DNA from: a virus
IMG/VR virus record: IMGVR_UViG_3300035659_000004
Span: 36,139-100,138 of that record
Length of the DNA stretch: 64,000 nucleotides
Strand: one strand, 5' to 3'
Shown here: positions 1-8,667 of the stretch, one piece after another
How positions within the stretch are numbered: position 1 is the stretch's first letter
Layout: the number at the start of each line of letters is the position of its first letter
Program-made: the position numbers and the translations under genes
The notes under the pieces: model-generated
What the model saw: only the letters and a program-made list of their open reading frames with translations
Database searches by the model: none
Told to the model about the DNA's origin: nothing

Positions 1-800
1 TAGGGAAAATCTGTTAGGCATAGGTCTTTTGGAAAAGCTGCAACACGTTTCTTAATTTCAGAAAGAGATACCATGCCACGATAATCAGAGAGAATTGCAA
101 GAGCATCTTTTTCAGTGAGGCCCAGCATACTTTTCTGGAGGACTAGGGGGATGGGGAACTTACTTGTTTTTACTGCTTTCGTTACTTTTGGAGACAGCGT
201 CCTGTTTCCGTAAAGGCGTGCAGCATCGTACGTAGCTAAAAGGATATCGTAATCTTTTTCGATACTTAGTTGGAGAGCTTTGAGTTTATTTTGTCGTGTT
301 GTTCCTTTTAAAACTGCGGTATAGAGGGTACCGTTTGAGTGTAGTGCAATCTCATCCACCCAGTTGTCGATGGCTATGAGCGGCGCAATGATGAGGGCCT
401 TTTGTTTTAATTTTGTTAGGGCCTCAACGACCACCTTTGTTTTGCCCGTGCCCATCTCCCAGCGTAACGCCCATCGATAGTTATACAGGAGTTCCGCTAC
501 GCCTTCGTCTTGATGCGCGTAGTTTGGATAGGGTCCTAGCGAGGAGGTCTTTTTCACCTCTTCTAAAAGCACGGAATACGGAAGTACCCGGTCGATATGC
601 ACCTGAGCAGATTCGTCGTGTTCGATTTCTAGTGCTTGAAAATCATTGAGAACTTTTTCAATGAAGGGGGGATAGGCTGGATACATCCAAGCATTGTAGT
701 TTTTGAGGTATGTTCCTCCGAAGATGCGGGATAAGACGGGGTCCTCATCCTTAACGATAAATACAGGGGTTCCGGCAGAGAGCGCGAACGAAGCTTTCAT
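1..800 (-). CDS. DEAD/SNF2-type helicase, N-terminal part, cut by window edge
   Basis: The reading frame starts at the ATG complementary to 798-800 and stays open to base 1, so only about 266 residues are visible. After about 110 residues comes a Walker A motif (WEMGTGKTK). This is followed by a motif Ia-like stretch (ALIIAPLIAIDNW) and later YDILLATYDAA, in the order typical of superfamily 2 helicases of the SNF2 or DEAD type. Such proteins use ATP to move along or remodel DNA or RNA. The DExx box and the second RecA-like domain would lie outside the window. The gene is divergent from the portal gene across a 60-base gap. Confidence 0.8.
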   Translation of the reverse strand, partial: MKASFALSAGTPVFIVKDEDPVLSRIFGGTYLKNYNAWMYPAYPPFIEKVLNDFQALEIEHDESAQVHIDRVLPYSVLLEEVKKTSSLGPYPNYAHQDEGVAELLYNYRWALRWEMGTGKTKVVVEALTKLKQKALIIAPLIAIDNWVDEIALHSNGTLYTAVLKGTTRQNKLKALQLSIEKDYDILLATYDAARLYGNRTLSPKVTKAVKTSKFPIPLVLQKSMLGLTEKDALAILSDYRGMVSLSEIKKRVAAFPKDLCLTDFP

Positions 801-817
801 TTGGGGTCTCCTTACGA

Positions 818-823
818 TAGAAT
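818..823 (+). promoter_or_regulatory. TAGAAT box before the portal gene
   Basis: TAGAAT lies 37 bases before the portal ATG in the divergent gap. It resembles the TATAAT, TACAAT and TAGAAT boxes before other virion genes in this window. No clear -35 element is visible. Confidence 0.35.
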
Positions 824-860
824 TTGAACAGTCTCGCGAACGAAAAAAGAAAGTTGAATC

Positions 861-2600
861 ATGACAACGACTTCCGAAACGACGTTAATGTCCACGGGTG
901 GACTCGGGCACTCTAACCCGTATTTCACCTATAGTCAGCTCTTTGCGCCAAAGCGGTTAAAAGAACTTTTTAAAATGTGTGAGTACCTGTTTTATAACAG
1001 CCCACACATCTTCGCGGCGCTTCGGAAGTTTGGGGAATATCCGATAACAGAGATTACGTATGATACGGATAATGCTCAGTTAAAAGAGAAACAGAAGAGC
1101 CTTATGGAGAAAGTAATTCGCGCAAAAGAATTCCTTCTGAAGGCGACGCTGGATAAGTATATTTATGGAAATTCCTTCACTTCTATGTACCAACCGTTTG
1201 TCCGGTATTTGACTTGTCCCAAGTGTCGCGCCGCGACCAACATCAAGCACGTCGACTACTCTTTCACGCTGCAGACATTAACCTTTGCTTTTAAATGCAC
1301 GTCCTGTAGCAACCCGGTAACGGTGGGAGAGAAAAACGTGGAGGACCGAAAGTTGATGCTCACCAAGGACATCAACTTCATTAGGTGGGACCCGAAGTGC
1401 ATCGATATCGAGCACAACGTTTTCACTGGGGAATCCATTTACTACTATACGATCCCCGCGGACACCGCGGCGCAGGTTCGACGAGGGCAAAAGCACATCA
1501 TCGATACGACTCCCTGGGGTTTCCTGCAGGCCATCAAGGAGCACAAGCCCTTCAAGTTCGCGCCCGAGGCCATCTTCCATATGAAGTTCTGCGCGCCGGC
1601 AGGTGTGAATCCTCAGTGGGGCCTTCCTCCGTTGCTGCCGGCGTTGGACCGCTTCTTCTACACGCAAATTCTGCGGAAAGCGAATGAGGCCATCGCCCTC
1701 GAGCACCTCGTACCTTTCCGCATCGTATCCCCCGCTGCTTCTTCAAATAGCGGAGACCCTATTCAGTCTATCAACCTCGCGCGGTGGATAGAAAACATGA
1801 AGAAGAACGTGCAGGATTGGAGAAACGACCCCCTGCACATCATGTACGCGCCTGTCCCGGTAGCCGTCTCGCAGCTCAACGGACAGGGGCGAGCTCTGCT
1901 GACGCTAGGGGAAGTGCAGGAAGCGGAGAAGTCCCTCGTTGCGGCCCTCGGTATTCCCCTGGAGTTCCTCTACGGCGGACTCACGGGGCAGGGCATGAGC
2001 GCGACCCTACGCATGATTGAGAACCAGCTCGCGACGCACGTCAGCGACCTCACAGACCTTCTTCAGTGGATGAACGACTCCTGCAGCAAGTTCTTGGGTT
2101 GGGAATCCGTACAGGTGGGGTTGATTCCTTTCCGAATGGTGGACGACACGGAGAAGAAGACGATGCTCCTGCAGCTCTGGCAAGCTGGTTTGCAAGGGAT
2201 GGGTCCGCAGACTATCTCGACAACGACGATGGCGGAAATCAACGACATCGATGTTCAGAAGGAATACGGACGTATCAAAGAAGAGACGATACAAAACGCG
2301 CGCAGAGGCCAAGAGCTGCAGCGTGAGATGAGCAAGATGCAGAATACGATGGCTCAGGAAGTGCAGCAACAGGCCGGAGCAGCAGGTCCACAGGGCTATG
2401 ACCAGCAGCAAATCATCGCGCAAGCAGACCAGTTGGCTCAGCAGTTTTCACAGATGGACCCCTCGACACGACGAAGTCAATTGCATCAGCTGCAGACCGA
2501 GGACCTTGTGATGTATTCGGTCGTGATTCAGCGGCTTGAACAGCAGCAGACGGTTACGCGGCAGCAGGCGACTATTCAGACACAAGGGGGTATGGGATGA
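861..2600 (+). CDS. Portal protein
   Basis: This 579-residue protein looks like the portal, the dodecameric ring at the capsid vertex through which DNA is packaged and to which the tail attaches. Support comes from the central region (WGLPPLLPALDRFF), the later segment LGIPLEFLYGGLTGQGMSAT with its following helix, a Gln-rich coiled-coil C-terminus, a size in the portal range, and a position at the head of the structural block. An unusual feature is a zinc-ribbon-like insertion at about residues 119-155 (CPKC, then CTSC). The stop overlaps the next start (ATGA). The identification rests on pattern recognition and gene order; no search was run. Confidence 0.7.
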   Translation: MTTTSETTLMSTGGLGHSNPYFTYSQLFAPKRLKELFKMCEYLFYNSPHIFAALRKFGEYPITEITYDTDNAQLKEKQKSLMEKVIRAKEFLLKATLDKYIYGNSFTSMYQPFVRYLTCPKCRAATNIKHVDYSFTLQTLTFAFKCTSCSNPVTVGEKNVEDRKLMLTKDINFIRWDPKCIDIEHNVFTGESIYYYTIPADTAAQVRRGQKHIIDTTPWGFLQAIKEHKPFKFAPEAIFHMKFCAPAGVNPQWGLPPLLPALDRFFYTQILRKANEAIALEHLVPFRIVSPAASSNSGDPIQSINLARWIENMKKNVQDWRNDPLHIMYAPVPVAVSQLNGQGRALLTLGEVQEAEKSLVAALGIPLEFLYGGLTGQGMSATLRMIENQLATHVSDLTDLLQWMNDSCSKFLGWESVQVGLIPFRMVDDTEKKTMLLQLWQAGLQGMGPQTISTTTMAEINDIDVQKEYGRIKEETIQNARRGQELQREMSKMQNTMAQEVQQQAGAAGPQGYDQQQIIAQADQLAQQFSQMDPSTRRSQLHQLQTEDLVMYSVVIQRLEQQQTVTRQQATIQTQGGMG

Positions 2601-3151
2601 AAAGTTTCGTAGATGCCATCAATGAATCTCGTGCAAGTGCCATCGAGGACCCGGTTGCTCCGCTGGATAACATCGCAATGTTCATGCCCGAGCCCAAACA
2701 TCCCTTAAAAGGGAAGCCGACGAACTTCGGTCAGAGTTTGAATTGCTCAGGACACTCACGGGTCTTCGTGCTGTGGAGACCCTGGAGCCAATGTCACCGT
2801 TGCATCAAGGGTATCGAGCATGGAGACTACGTGCTTCCAGACGAAGGAGACCACGAATGCCCGCATACGATGCGCACGGATTATGAAGCGACCCTGAATC
2901 AAGGTCTTCGAGGCGATATCCTTTTTCAGACGCAGGAATATTTCACGCTGCACGACGGGACGCGCTGCTGCCATATGGTGTGGTTGACTCCCGACCTTAC
3001 AGCATCTGCGAAGGCCGCCAAACGACAAGAAGTAGCCGATATCTTTTCCCCTATGCACTCTTCTATCATCGCGGAACAAAAAGCGGAGGAAGAGGAAGAA
3101 GCAAAAAAAGAAGCCCTGGAGGCCTCTAATGAGAATCTGGACACGGATTGA
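2597..3151 (+). CDS. Cys/His-rich protein of unknown function, portal-coupled
   Basis: This 184-residue protein begins within the ATGA overlap with the portal gene, so the two are probably translationally coupled. The middle contains CHRC and a later CPHT that could bind a metal. The C-terminal third is a highly charged helix rich in Glu, Lys and Ala. I do not recognise a family. Its place between portal and polymerase suggests a head-associated role, which is inference only. Confidence 0.6.
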   Translation: MKSFVDAINESRASAIEDPVAPLDNIAMFMPEPKHPLKGKPTNFGQSLNCSGHSRVFVLWRPWSQCHRCIKGIEHGDYVLPDEGDHECPHTMRTDYEATLNQGLRGDILFQTQEYFTLHDGTRCCHMVWLTPDLTASAKAAKRQEVADIFSPMHSSIIAEQKAEEEEEAKKEALEASNENLDTD

Positions 3152-3171
3152 CTCTGCCTCCAGGGCCGAGC

Positions 3172-3231
3172 TTATTTACGCAACACAGCTAGAAGCAGTG
3201 CTGCTAGAATCAATCCGGGTTGGATGACCAT
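3172..3231 (-). CDS. 19-residue hydrophobic microprotein antisense to the portal-polymerase gap
   Basis: On the minus strand an ATG complementary to 3229-3231 opens a 19-codon frame, MVIQPGLILAALLLAVLRK. It is one hydrophobic helix ending in Arg-Lys. Seven bases upstream is a strong Shine-Dalgarno sequence (AGGAGGTGA), and further upstream is a GGTACAAGT motif identical to the core of the early promoters. The leader can form TCACC/GGTGA, which would hide the ribosome site. It is probably a single-pass membrane peptide. Its function is unknown. Confidence 0.5.
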   Translation of the reverse strand: MVIQPGLILAALLLAVLRK

Positions 3232-3280
3232 TCGTTCTCACCTCCTCTCAGGGGGTGATGCAAAGGTCTCCTCTCTATAT

Positions 3281-3289
3281 ACTTGTACC
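3281..3289 (-). promoter_or_regulatory. Early-type promoter motif GGTACAAGT, minus strand
   Basis: Read on the minus strand the sequence is TTTGGGTACAAGTATAT, nearly the same as the early promoter at 43262 (ATTTGGGTACAAGTATAT). It points towards the 19-residue microprotein and away from the polymerase gene. It overlaps the region just before the polymerase start, where the plus strand also has a TATACT box. Confidence 0.5.
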
Positions 3290-3306
3290 CAAAGTCGAGG
3301 TCGTAT

Positions 3307-6300
3307 ATGAATTTGACACCCATCCTTCAAAGTCCAGATGAGAAGCGCGAACGTATTCGGAATAAGGTCGTGGAAGGACTGACAGAATCATTCCCAATTA
3401 CGGCGCGTAACAAAATCATAGAAGTGACAGATGTTTCTTTTACTCCTCGAGACTACACCTCGAACGAGCAAAAGATGGCTATCTTGAGAGGTGATTCTCT
3501 TTTCGAGACCGCGAAGGGGACAGTGAAAATAAAAGACGCGAAGACGGGTAAAGTCTTGGATGAAGCGAAGGGATTTACATTAGCTCGAGTACCGTGGTTT
3601 ACTCCACGACACACGCTTATTGTCGGAGGAAATGAATATTCGATTGCGAATATGGTGCGTCCTAAACCAGGGGTGTACGCTCGCAAGCGCGCTAATGGAA
3701 TTCTCGAAGCAAGTTTTAATACCATAGGTACTTCGAACTTTAATGTAACGATGGACCCTGAAAAAGGTGAGCCAGAACTCGAATATGAATCCTCGAAGAT
3801 TCCCCTTTACACCATTCTTCGTGCATCGGGTATGTCCCATGAGACTATCGCGAAGAAGTGGGGTACTGCTCTTGCGAATGAGAATCGAAAGAAGCTAGAA
3901 AAGAATCTTCCGCAACACGTAGACCGTCTTTATAAAAAAGTCGTACCGGCGTATGCCCTTCTTCCCGATCTTACTGTCGATGCGAAGATGGCTGAGATTG
4001 TTAAGCGTTATGGTACGGCTAAGATGGACCCAAAAGTAAATGAAAAAACGTTGGGACACGCGTATGGACACGTAACTCCTGACAGTCTTTTGGATGCATC
4101 AGCTAAAGTTTTGAGTATTTTCCGTAACCCAGAAGAAGTCGATGACCGAGATAATCTCGACTTCAAATCTTTGCGTTCAGTAGAGGACTTTTTCAAGGAG
4201 CGTATCCAACTCGATGCTCGAGACATTGGACGTAGAGCTGCTATTAAAATCGAGAATACCCCTGAGGTACGCAAGGCCATGGCTCCCGGGGCGTTCACTC
4301 CTGGCCTCGTCAAATTCATCACGGGCTCGCAGTTGGCAGCTGTTCCGACGCAGACCAACCCCATGGAGCTCATCGATGCCGCAGTACGTGTGACGGCATT
4401 GGGTGAAGGTGGTATTAGTTCCGAACGTGCTATTCCAATGGAAGCACGGATGATTCATCCGACGCAGATTGGAGCTATCGACCCTGTTCGAACGCCTGAG
4501 TCTTTTCGAGCGGGTATTGACGTCCGTGCTGCTATTGGAGCGCATCATGATAAAGATGGTAACATCTATGTTCCCATGTTCGATTTGGCGACGGGGAAAC
4601 AAAAGCATATTCGGGCAGGAGAAATTGCAACTTCAATCGTGGCATTCCCTCAGCAAGTTTTAAAGGGGAAGGTCTCAGCGCTTGTTAATGGACGTGTGGC
4701 GATGGTTCCTGCTAGTAAAGTTCAGTATCAAATACCACACTCATCTGCGATGTATGGACCTACTTCAAATCTCATTCCGTTCATCGAATCGTTGCAAGGG
4801 AATCGCCAACTGATGGGGTCCAAGCATCAGACCCAAGCTATCTCGTTAGTTGATCGAGAAGCTCCCTATGTACAGGTAATGGCGCCGGGTGGAAAATCTT
4901 TTGAGCATCTCATGGCGACGATTGTTAATCCAACAGCGCCAGTTGCGGGAACAATTGAGAAAGTAGATGGGGATTACATCTACATTCGACCACATGATAA
5001 GACAGCAGCCGTTAAAAAGGATAAAGACTCGGACCTCGTGCGCGTGTCATATGATACGTACTTGCCGATGGCTGCTAAGACCTATCTCAACCATACCGTC
5101 ACGGTGAAAGCGGGGGATGAGGTTAAGAAGGATGAGATCCTCGCGGAGTCTAATTTCACGAAAGATAAGACGCTAGCTCTCGGTAAAAATCTTTCCGTTG
5201 CATACATGCCTTATTACGGAGCAAATTCAAATGACGCGGTAGTTATCAGTTCCGGCGCCGCTAAAAAGCTGACGTCCGAACGTCTCTATAAAATTGTGCT
5301 CCCGCGTGACGCTGACATGGTTTTCAATAGTACGAAGCATAAGACGTATTACGGACATACCTACGGACATGACTATTACAAGGGCGTAGATGAAGAAGGA
5401 GTAGTACGCCCGGGTGCGAAAATTAATAGTGGGGAACCTGTCGTATTTGGGTTGCGGAAATCGACCCTGACTTCTGATGATATTCTTCTGGGACGTCTGC
5501 ACAAATCTCTCGTCCGACCTTTCCGAGATGCGACGCAGACCTGGGACCATGACCATCCCGGAGAAGTTATGGATGTCGTAAAGACGCCTAAGAGAATTGC
5601 AATCACAATAAAAACACAGGAACCTATGCAGATAGGTGATAAACTCTGTTACACGGAAGATACAGAAGTCCTGACGACAACGGGGTGGAAGTACATTGTA
5701 GATGTTACCACCGATGATATTTGTTATACGCTCGATACGCAGGGCATAATTCATTTATATAATCCTACACATACTAACTATTATTCTAAAGCAGGACAAC
5801 TTTTTTTAGTACGTTCACAGCATGCAGATTTATCTGTGACGTTGGACCATAGTCAGGTAATTAAAGATGGTGATAGGAATAAATTAGTCCCATCGCGTGA
5901 ATTGGTTAATAAGCCTTTTCAATTGGTGCGCACAGGAATTTGGACGCCGAAGAGTGCTCCTGAGTCAGACTCATGGTGTGCACTAGTTGGTTTATACGCC
6001 GTAAAAGGACATCTTATTCCTGCGACGCTTATACAGGGAGTTATGGACCATTCTGTAGAGATTTATCTACGTCCGCGTATGTTAGAAGAAGAACGTCCTT
6101 GGTTGGACCTTATTTTGCAAGATACGCACCTGAAAGATAAGAGTTATATTCAAGGTGATATTTTGATTATCCGAGACCGAGATTTTTATTTAAGTTGTCA
6201 AGTATTAGGGGACGTCGTAGAACGGCGACTTCCAACATTGGTATTCACTCTGGCTCCTAGCCAAGCCGGGATAATTATTGATAGCGTTTTAAAAGCCGCA

Positions 6301-8667
6301 GGTCATCAGACAGGACGAAGTCATATTCAGTACGGAGATGGGACTGATGTCTGTGTCGTGTATTCGCGGCAGTTAGCGGATGATCTACAGCGCTTGGCGC
6401 TACACGCGGGGTATTCTGCAAACATCGCAACGCATACAGTGAAACGCCCGCAATATGCGAAACGTTATTCGCTGCGGTTCCTCCGAAAACGTAGCAATCC
6501 GTTCATCAATAACCCGAGAGGTAACCAACAGAACACGCGAGTTATCGATTCAGATGCTCCAGTGTTTGGTATTACCATTCCAAATCACACCTTGTACGTG
6601 CGTGTGAATGGAAAGCCTGTGTGGTCAGGTAACTCCGGGCGATACGGGAATAAGGGTGTGGTATCTGAAATCGTTCCGGATGACCAGATGATTAAAGACG
6701 AAGCAGGACGACCTATCGATGTTCTTTTAACGTCAGCAGGTGTTGTCTCGCGCGTGAATCCCGCACAAATAATTGAGACAGCTGTAGGAAAGGTCGTCGA
6801 GAAGACGGGCAAGCCACTCATCGTCGAAAGCTTTTCAGGAAGAGATAATGTGAAGTGGGCGAAAGACCTTCTTCAGGAGCACGGTCTAAAAGACAAAGAG
6901 ATGGTTTTTGACCCGCGTTCTGGAAAGAGTATCCCGAACGTGATGGTGGGACGCCAATACATCTTCAAGATGTTCAAGTCCACGGACACCAACTACAGCG
7001 CACGAGGTGTGGATACCTACGACGCAAATCTTCAGCCTACGAAGGGTGGGTCTGAGAGTGCAAAGGCCATAGGTAAGATGGAGTTCGACGCGCTTGTCGC
7101 ACACAACGCCCGGAATGTGTTGCGTGAGTCTTCGGTCCTGAAGAGTCAGAAGAACGATGAGTACTGGAGAGCTCTTCAGCTAGGATATCCCACGCCTCCT
7201 CCGCGCACGTCTTTCGCTTCGGACAAGTTCTTCAATATGCTGACAGGCGCGGGAGTTCGTGTTGATCGTAAAGGCTCGAAGATAGGGTTGGCGCCTCTCA
7301 CAGACGCGGACGTGATGGAGATGTCGGCAGGTGAGATACAGGACGCGAAGCTCGTCAGTGCTAAGAATTTAATGCCTGAAAAGGGTGGGCTCTTTGATCC
7401 TGCAATCACCGGTGGAATGAAAGGAACGAAGTGGTCACATATCAATTTGGCCGAGCCTATTATCAATCCTATTTTTAATGACCCAGTTCGGCGGTTGTTA
7501 GGGATGACTAACGCGCAGCTCGATAATACCGTGCGCACAAAGGGTATCGGTTACGTTAAATCCGAGCTCGCGAAGATAGACGTCACGAAACGTGAGAGTG
7601 AACTCATGGATATGGCGAATAATAAGAAGGGAAATGTGCTCGATGATGTCACCAAGCAGATAAAGTATTTGCGGGCATTGAAGGCGCAGAACATATCTCC
7701 GGAGAAGGCTTACATCTCGAGCGTTATCCCGGTTCTTCCTCCGATCTTTCGCCCGGTGTTGCCAGGTAAGGGTGGGCAGGAGCTCATTTACGGCGACATC
7801 AATCCGCTGTACCGCGACTTGGTGTACGTGAACAACCAGTTCAAAGAGCTGAAGAAGTCTGGGAAGCTTCCTGACGAAGAGGCCAAGTTGCGAGGAACTC
7901 TCCAATCAGCGGTTGGAGCTGTGTATGGGATGAACGACCCCATCACACAGAAGTCAAAGAGTAGAAATCACAAGGGATTCCTGACGTATATCGCAGGACA
8001 GGGGAGCCCCAAGTACGGGTACGTGCATTCCAAGCTCCTGAAGAAACAGCAGGACTTGGCCGGCCGCGGAACGATTGTCCCGGATACGACTCTGGGAATG
8101 GACGAGGTCGGTCTCCCGGAGAATATGATTTGGACGATGTATAAACCGTTCATGATCACGCGCCTCGTGGGACAGGGGTATCCAGCGCTGCAGGCGAAGC
8201 AGATGGTCGATGATAAGCATCCCGCGGCGCGCGAGGCGATGATGCGCGAGACCCGGGAGCGGCCGGTCATGATCAACCGTGCGCCGACGCTGCATCGATA
8301 TGGAATAGTTGGAGCATATGCCATACCCAATGCCGGAAAGACCATAAGAATCAATCCTTTCGCGGAGGTAGGTACGAACAGCGATTTCGATGGGGATACG
8401 ATGATGGTCCACGTTCCAGCTGGAGCGAACGCTGTCGAAGATGTGAAGCGCATGACGCTTTCGAACACGCTTTATACTGACAAGATTCGCGGCGACCTAC
8501 TCGTGGCGCCTCGGATGGAATCGGTCATGGGGCTCGCGCAAGCTACGGCGGTTACGGGAAGCGGGAAGGCAAAGGTTTACCAAACCAAAGCCGAAGCGAT
8601 GGCGGACTACAATTCAGGAAAGATAGACCTGGGAACGAGGGTCACCATCAAGGACCGCAAGCCGTGA
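3307..8667 (+). CDS. Multisubunit-type RNA polymerase: fused beta and beta-prime N-terminal half, with intein
   Basis: The ATG at 3307 is preferred over an upstream TTG and gives 1786 residues. Beta motifs appear in order: VGGNEYSIANMVRPKPGVY near residue 105, IHPTQIGAIDPVRTPES near 385, NRQLMGSKHQTQA, and LALGKNLSVAYMPYYGANSNDA. Next comes GDKL, an intein, then SGRYGNKGVVSEIVP. Beta-prime motifs follow: MPEKGGLFDP, QDLAGRGTIVPDTTLG, INRAPTLHRYG, and the catalytic loop NSDFDGD (Asp1693, Asp1695, Asp1697), which binds the active-site magnesium. The N-terminal zinc-binding domain of beta-prime appears to be missing. The chain ends soon after the catalytic domain, and the rest of beta-prime is encoded at 10140-11942. 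No alpha or sigma subunit is seen in the window. Confidence 0.93.
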   Translation: MNLTPILQSPDEKRERIRNKVVEGLTESFPITARNKIIEVTDVSFTPRDYTSNEQKMAILRGDSLFETAKGTVKIKDAKTGKVLDEAKGFTLARVPWFTPRHTLIVGGNEYSIANMVRPKPGVYARKRANGILEASFNTIGTSNFNVTMDPEKGEPELEYESSKIPLYTILRASGMSHETIAKKWGTALANENRKKLEKNLPQHVDRLYKKVVPAYALLPDLTVDAKMAEIVKRYGTAKMDPKVNEKTLGHAYGHVTPDSLLDASAKVLSIFRNPEEVDDRDNLDFKSLRSVEDFFKERIQLDARDIGRRAAIKIENTPEVRKAMAPGAFTPGLVKFITGSQLAAVPTQTNPMELIDAAVRVTALGEGGISSERAIPMEARMIHPTQIGAIDPVRTPESFRAGIDVRAAIGAHHDKDGNIYVPMFDLATGKQKHIRAGEIATSIVAFPQQVLKGKVSALVNGRVAMVPASKVQYQIPHSSAMYGPTSNLIPFIESLQGNRQLMGSKHQTQAISLVDREAPYVQVMAPGGKSFEHLMATIVNPTAPVAGTIEKVDGDYIYIRPHDKTAAVKKDKDSDLVRVSYDTYLPMAAKTYLNHTVTVKAGDEVKKDEILAESNFTKDKTLALGKNLSVAYMPYYGANSNDAVVISSGAAKKLTSERLYKIVLPRDADMVFNSTKHKTYYGHTYGHDYYKGVDEEGVVRPGAKINSGEPVVFGLRKSTLTSDDILLGRLHKSLVRPFRDATQTWDHDHPGEVMDVVKTPKRIAITIKTQEPMQIGDKLCYTEDTEVLTTTGWKYIVDVTTDDICYTLDTQGIIHLYNPTHTNYYSKAGQLFLVRSQHADLSVTLDHSQVIKDGDRNKLVPSRELVNKPFQLVRTGIWTPKSAPESDSWCALVGLYAVKGHLIPATLIQGVMDHSVEIYLRPRMLEEERPWLDLILQDTHLKDKSYIQGDILIIRDRDFYLSCQVLGDVVERRLPTLVFTLAPSQAGIIIDSVLKAAGHQTGRSHIQYGDGTDVCVVYSRQLADDLQRLALHAGYSANIATHTVKRPQYAKRYSLRFLRKRSNPFINNPRGNQQNTRVIDSDAPVFGITIPNHTLYVRVNGKPVWSGNSGRYGNKGVVSEIVPDDQMIKDEAGRPIDVLLTSAGVVSRVNPAQIIETAVGKVVEKTGKPLIVESFSGRDNVKWAKDLLQEHGLKDKEMVFDPRSGKSIPNVMVGRQYIFKMFKSTDTNYSARGVDTYDANLQPTKGGSESAKAIGKMEFDALVAHNARNVLRESSVLKSQKNDEYWRALQLGYPTPPPRTSFASDKFFNMLTGAGVRVDRKGSKIGLAPLTDADVMEMSAGEIQDAKLVSAKNLMPEKGGLFDPAITGGMKGTKWSHINLAEPIINPIFNDPVRRLLGMTNAQLDNTVRTKGIGYVKSELAKIDVTKRESELMDMANNKKGNVLDDVTKQIKYLRALKAQNISPEKAYISSVIPVLPPIFRPVLPGKGGQELIYGDINPLYRDLVYVNNQFKELKKSGKLPDEEAKLRGTLQSAVGAVYGMNDPITQKSKSRNHKGFLTYIAGQGSPKYGYVHSKLLKKQQDLAGRGTIVPDTTLGMDEVGLPENMIWTMYKPFMITRLVGQGYPALQAKQMVDDKHPAAREAMMRETRERPVMINRAPTLHRYGIVGAYAIPNAGKTIRINPFAEVGTNSDFDGDTMMVHVPAGANAVEDVKRMTLSNTLYTDKIRGDLLVAPRMESVMGLAQATAVTGSGKAKVYQTKAEAMADYNSGKIDLGTRVTIKDRKP
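5647..6633 (+). other. Intein inside the polymerase beta region (329 residues)
   Basis: The intein interrupts the conserved beta sequence GDK-x-x-GRxGNKG. It starts with Cys (CYTEDTEVLTTTGW, block A) and ends VNGKPVWSGN, followed by Ser of the C-extein. A block B-like TLDHSQVI is present. The residue before the last Asn is Gly, not the usual His. The middle contains LVGLYAVKGHL and SVLKAAGHQ, which look like LAGLIDADG helices whose catalytic acidic residues have become Lys and Ala. The splicing domain looks complete while the homing endonuclease looks inactive. Splicing would restore GDKLSGRYGNKG. Confidence 0.85.

Noticed and set aside
413-649. Plus-strand frame of 78 codons
   Set aside because: It lies inside the minus-strand helicase frame, which has clear motifs. 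It has no ribosome site and an unlikely composition.
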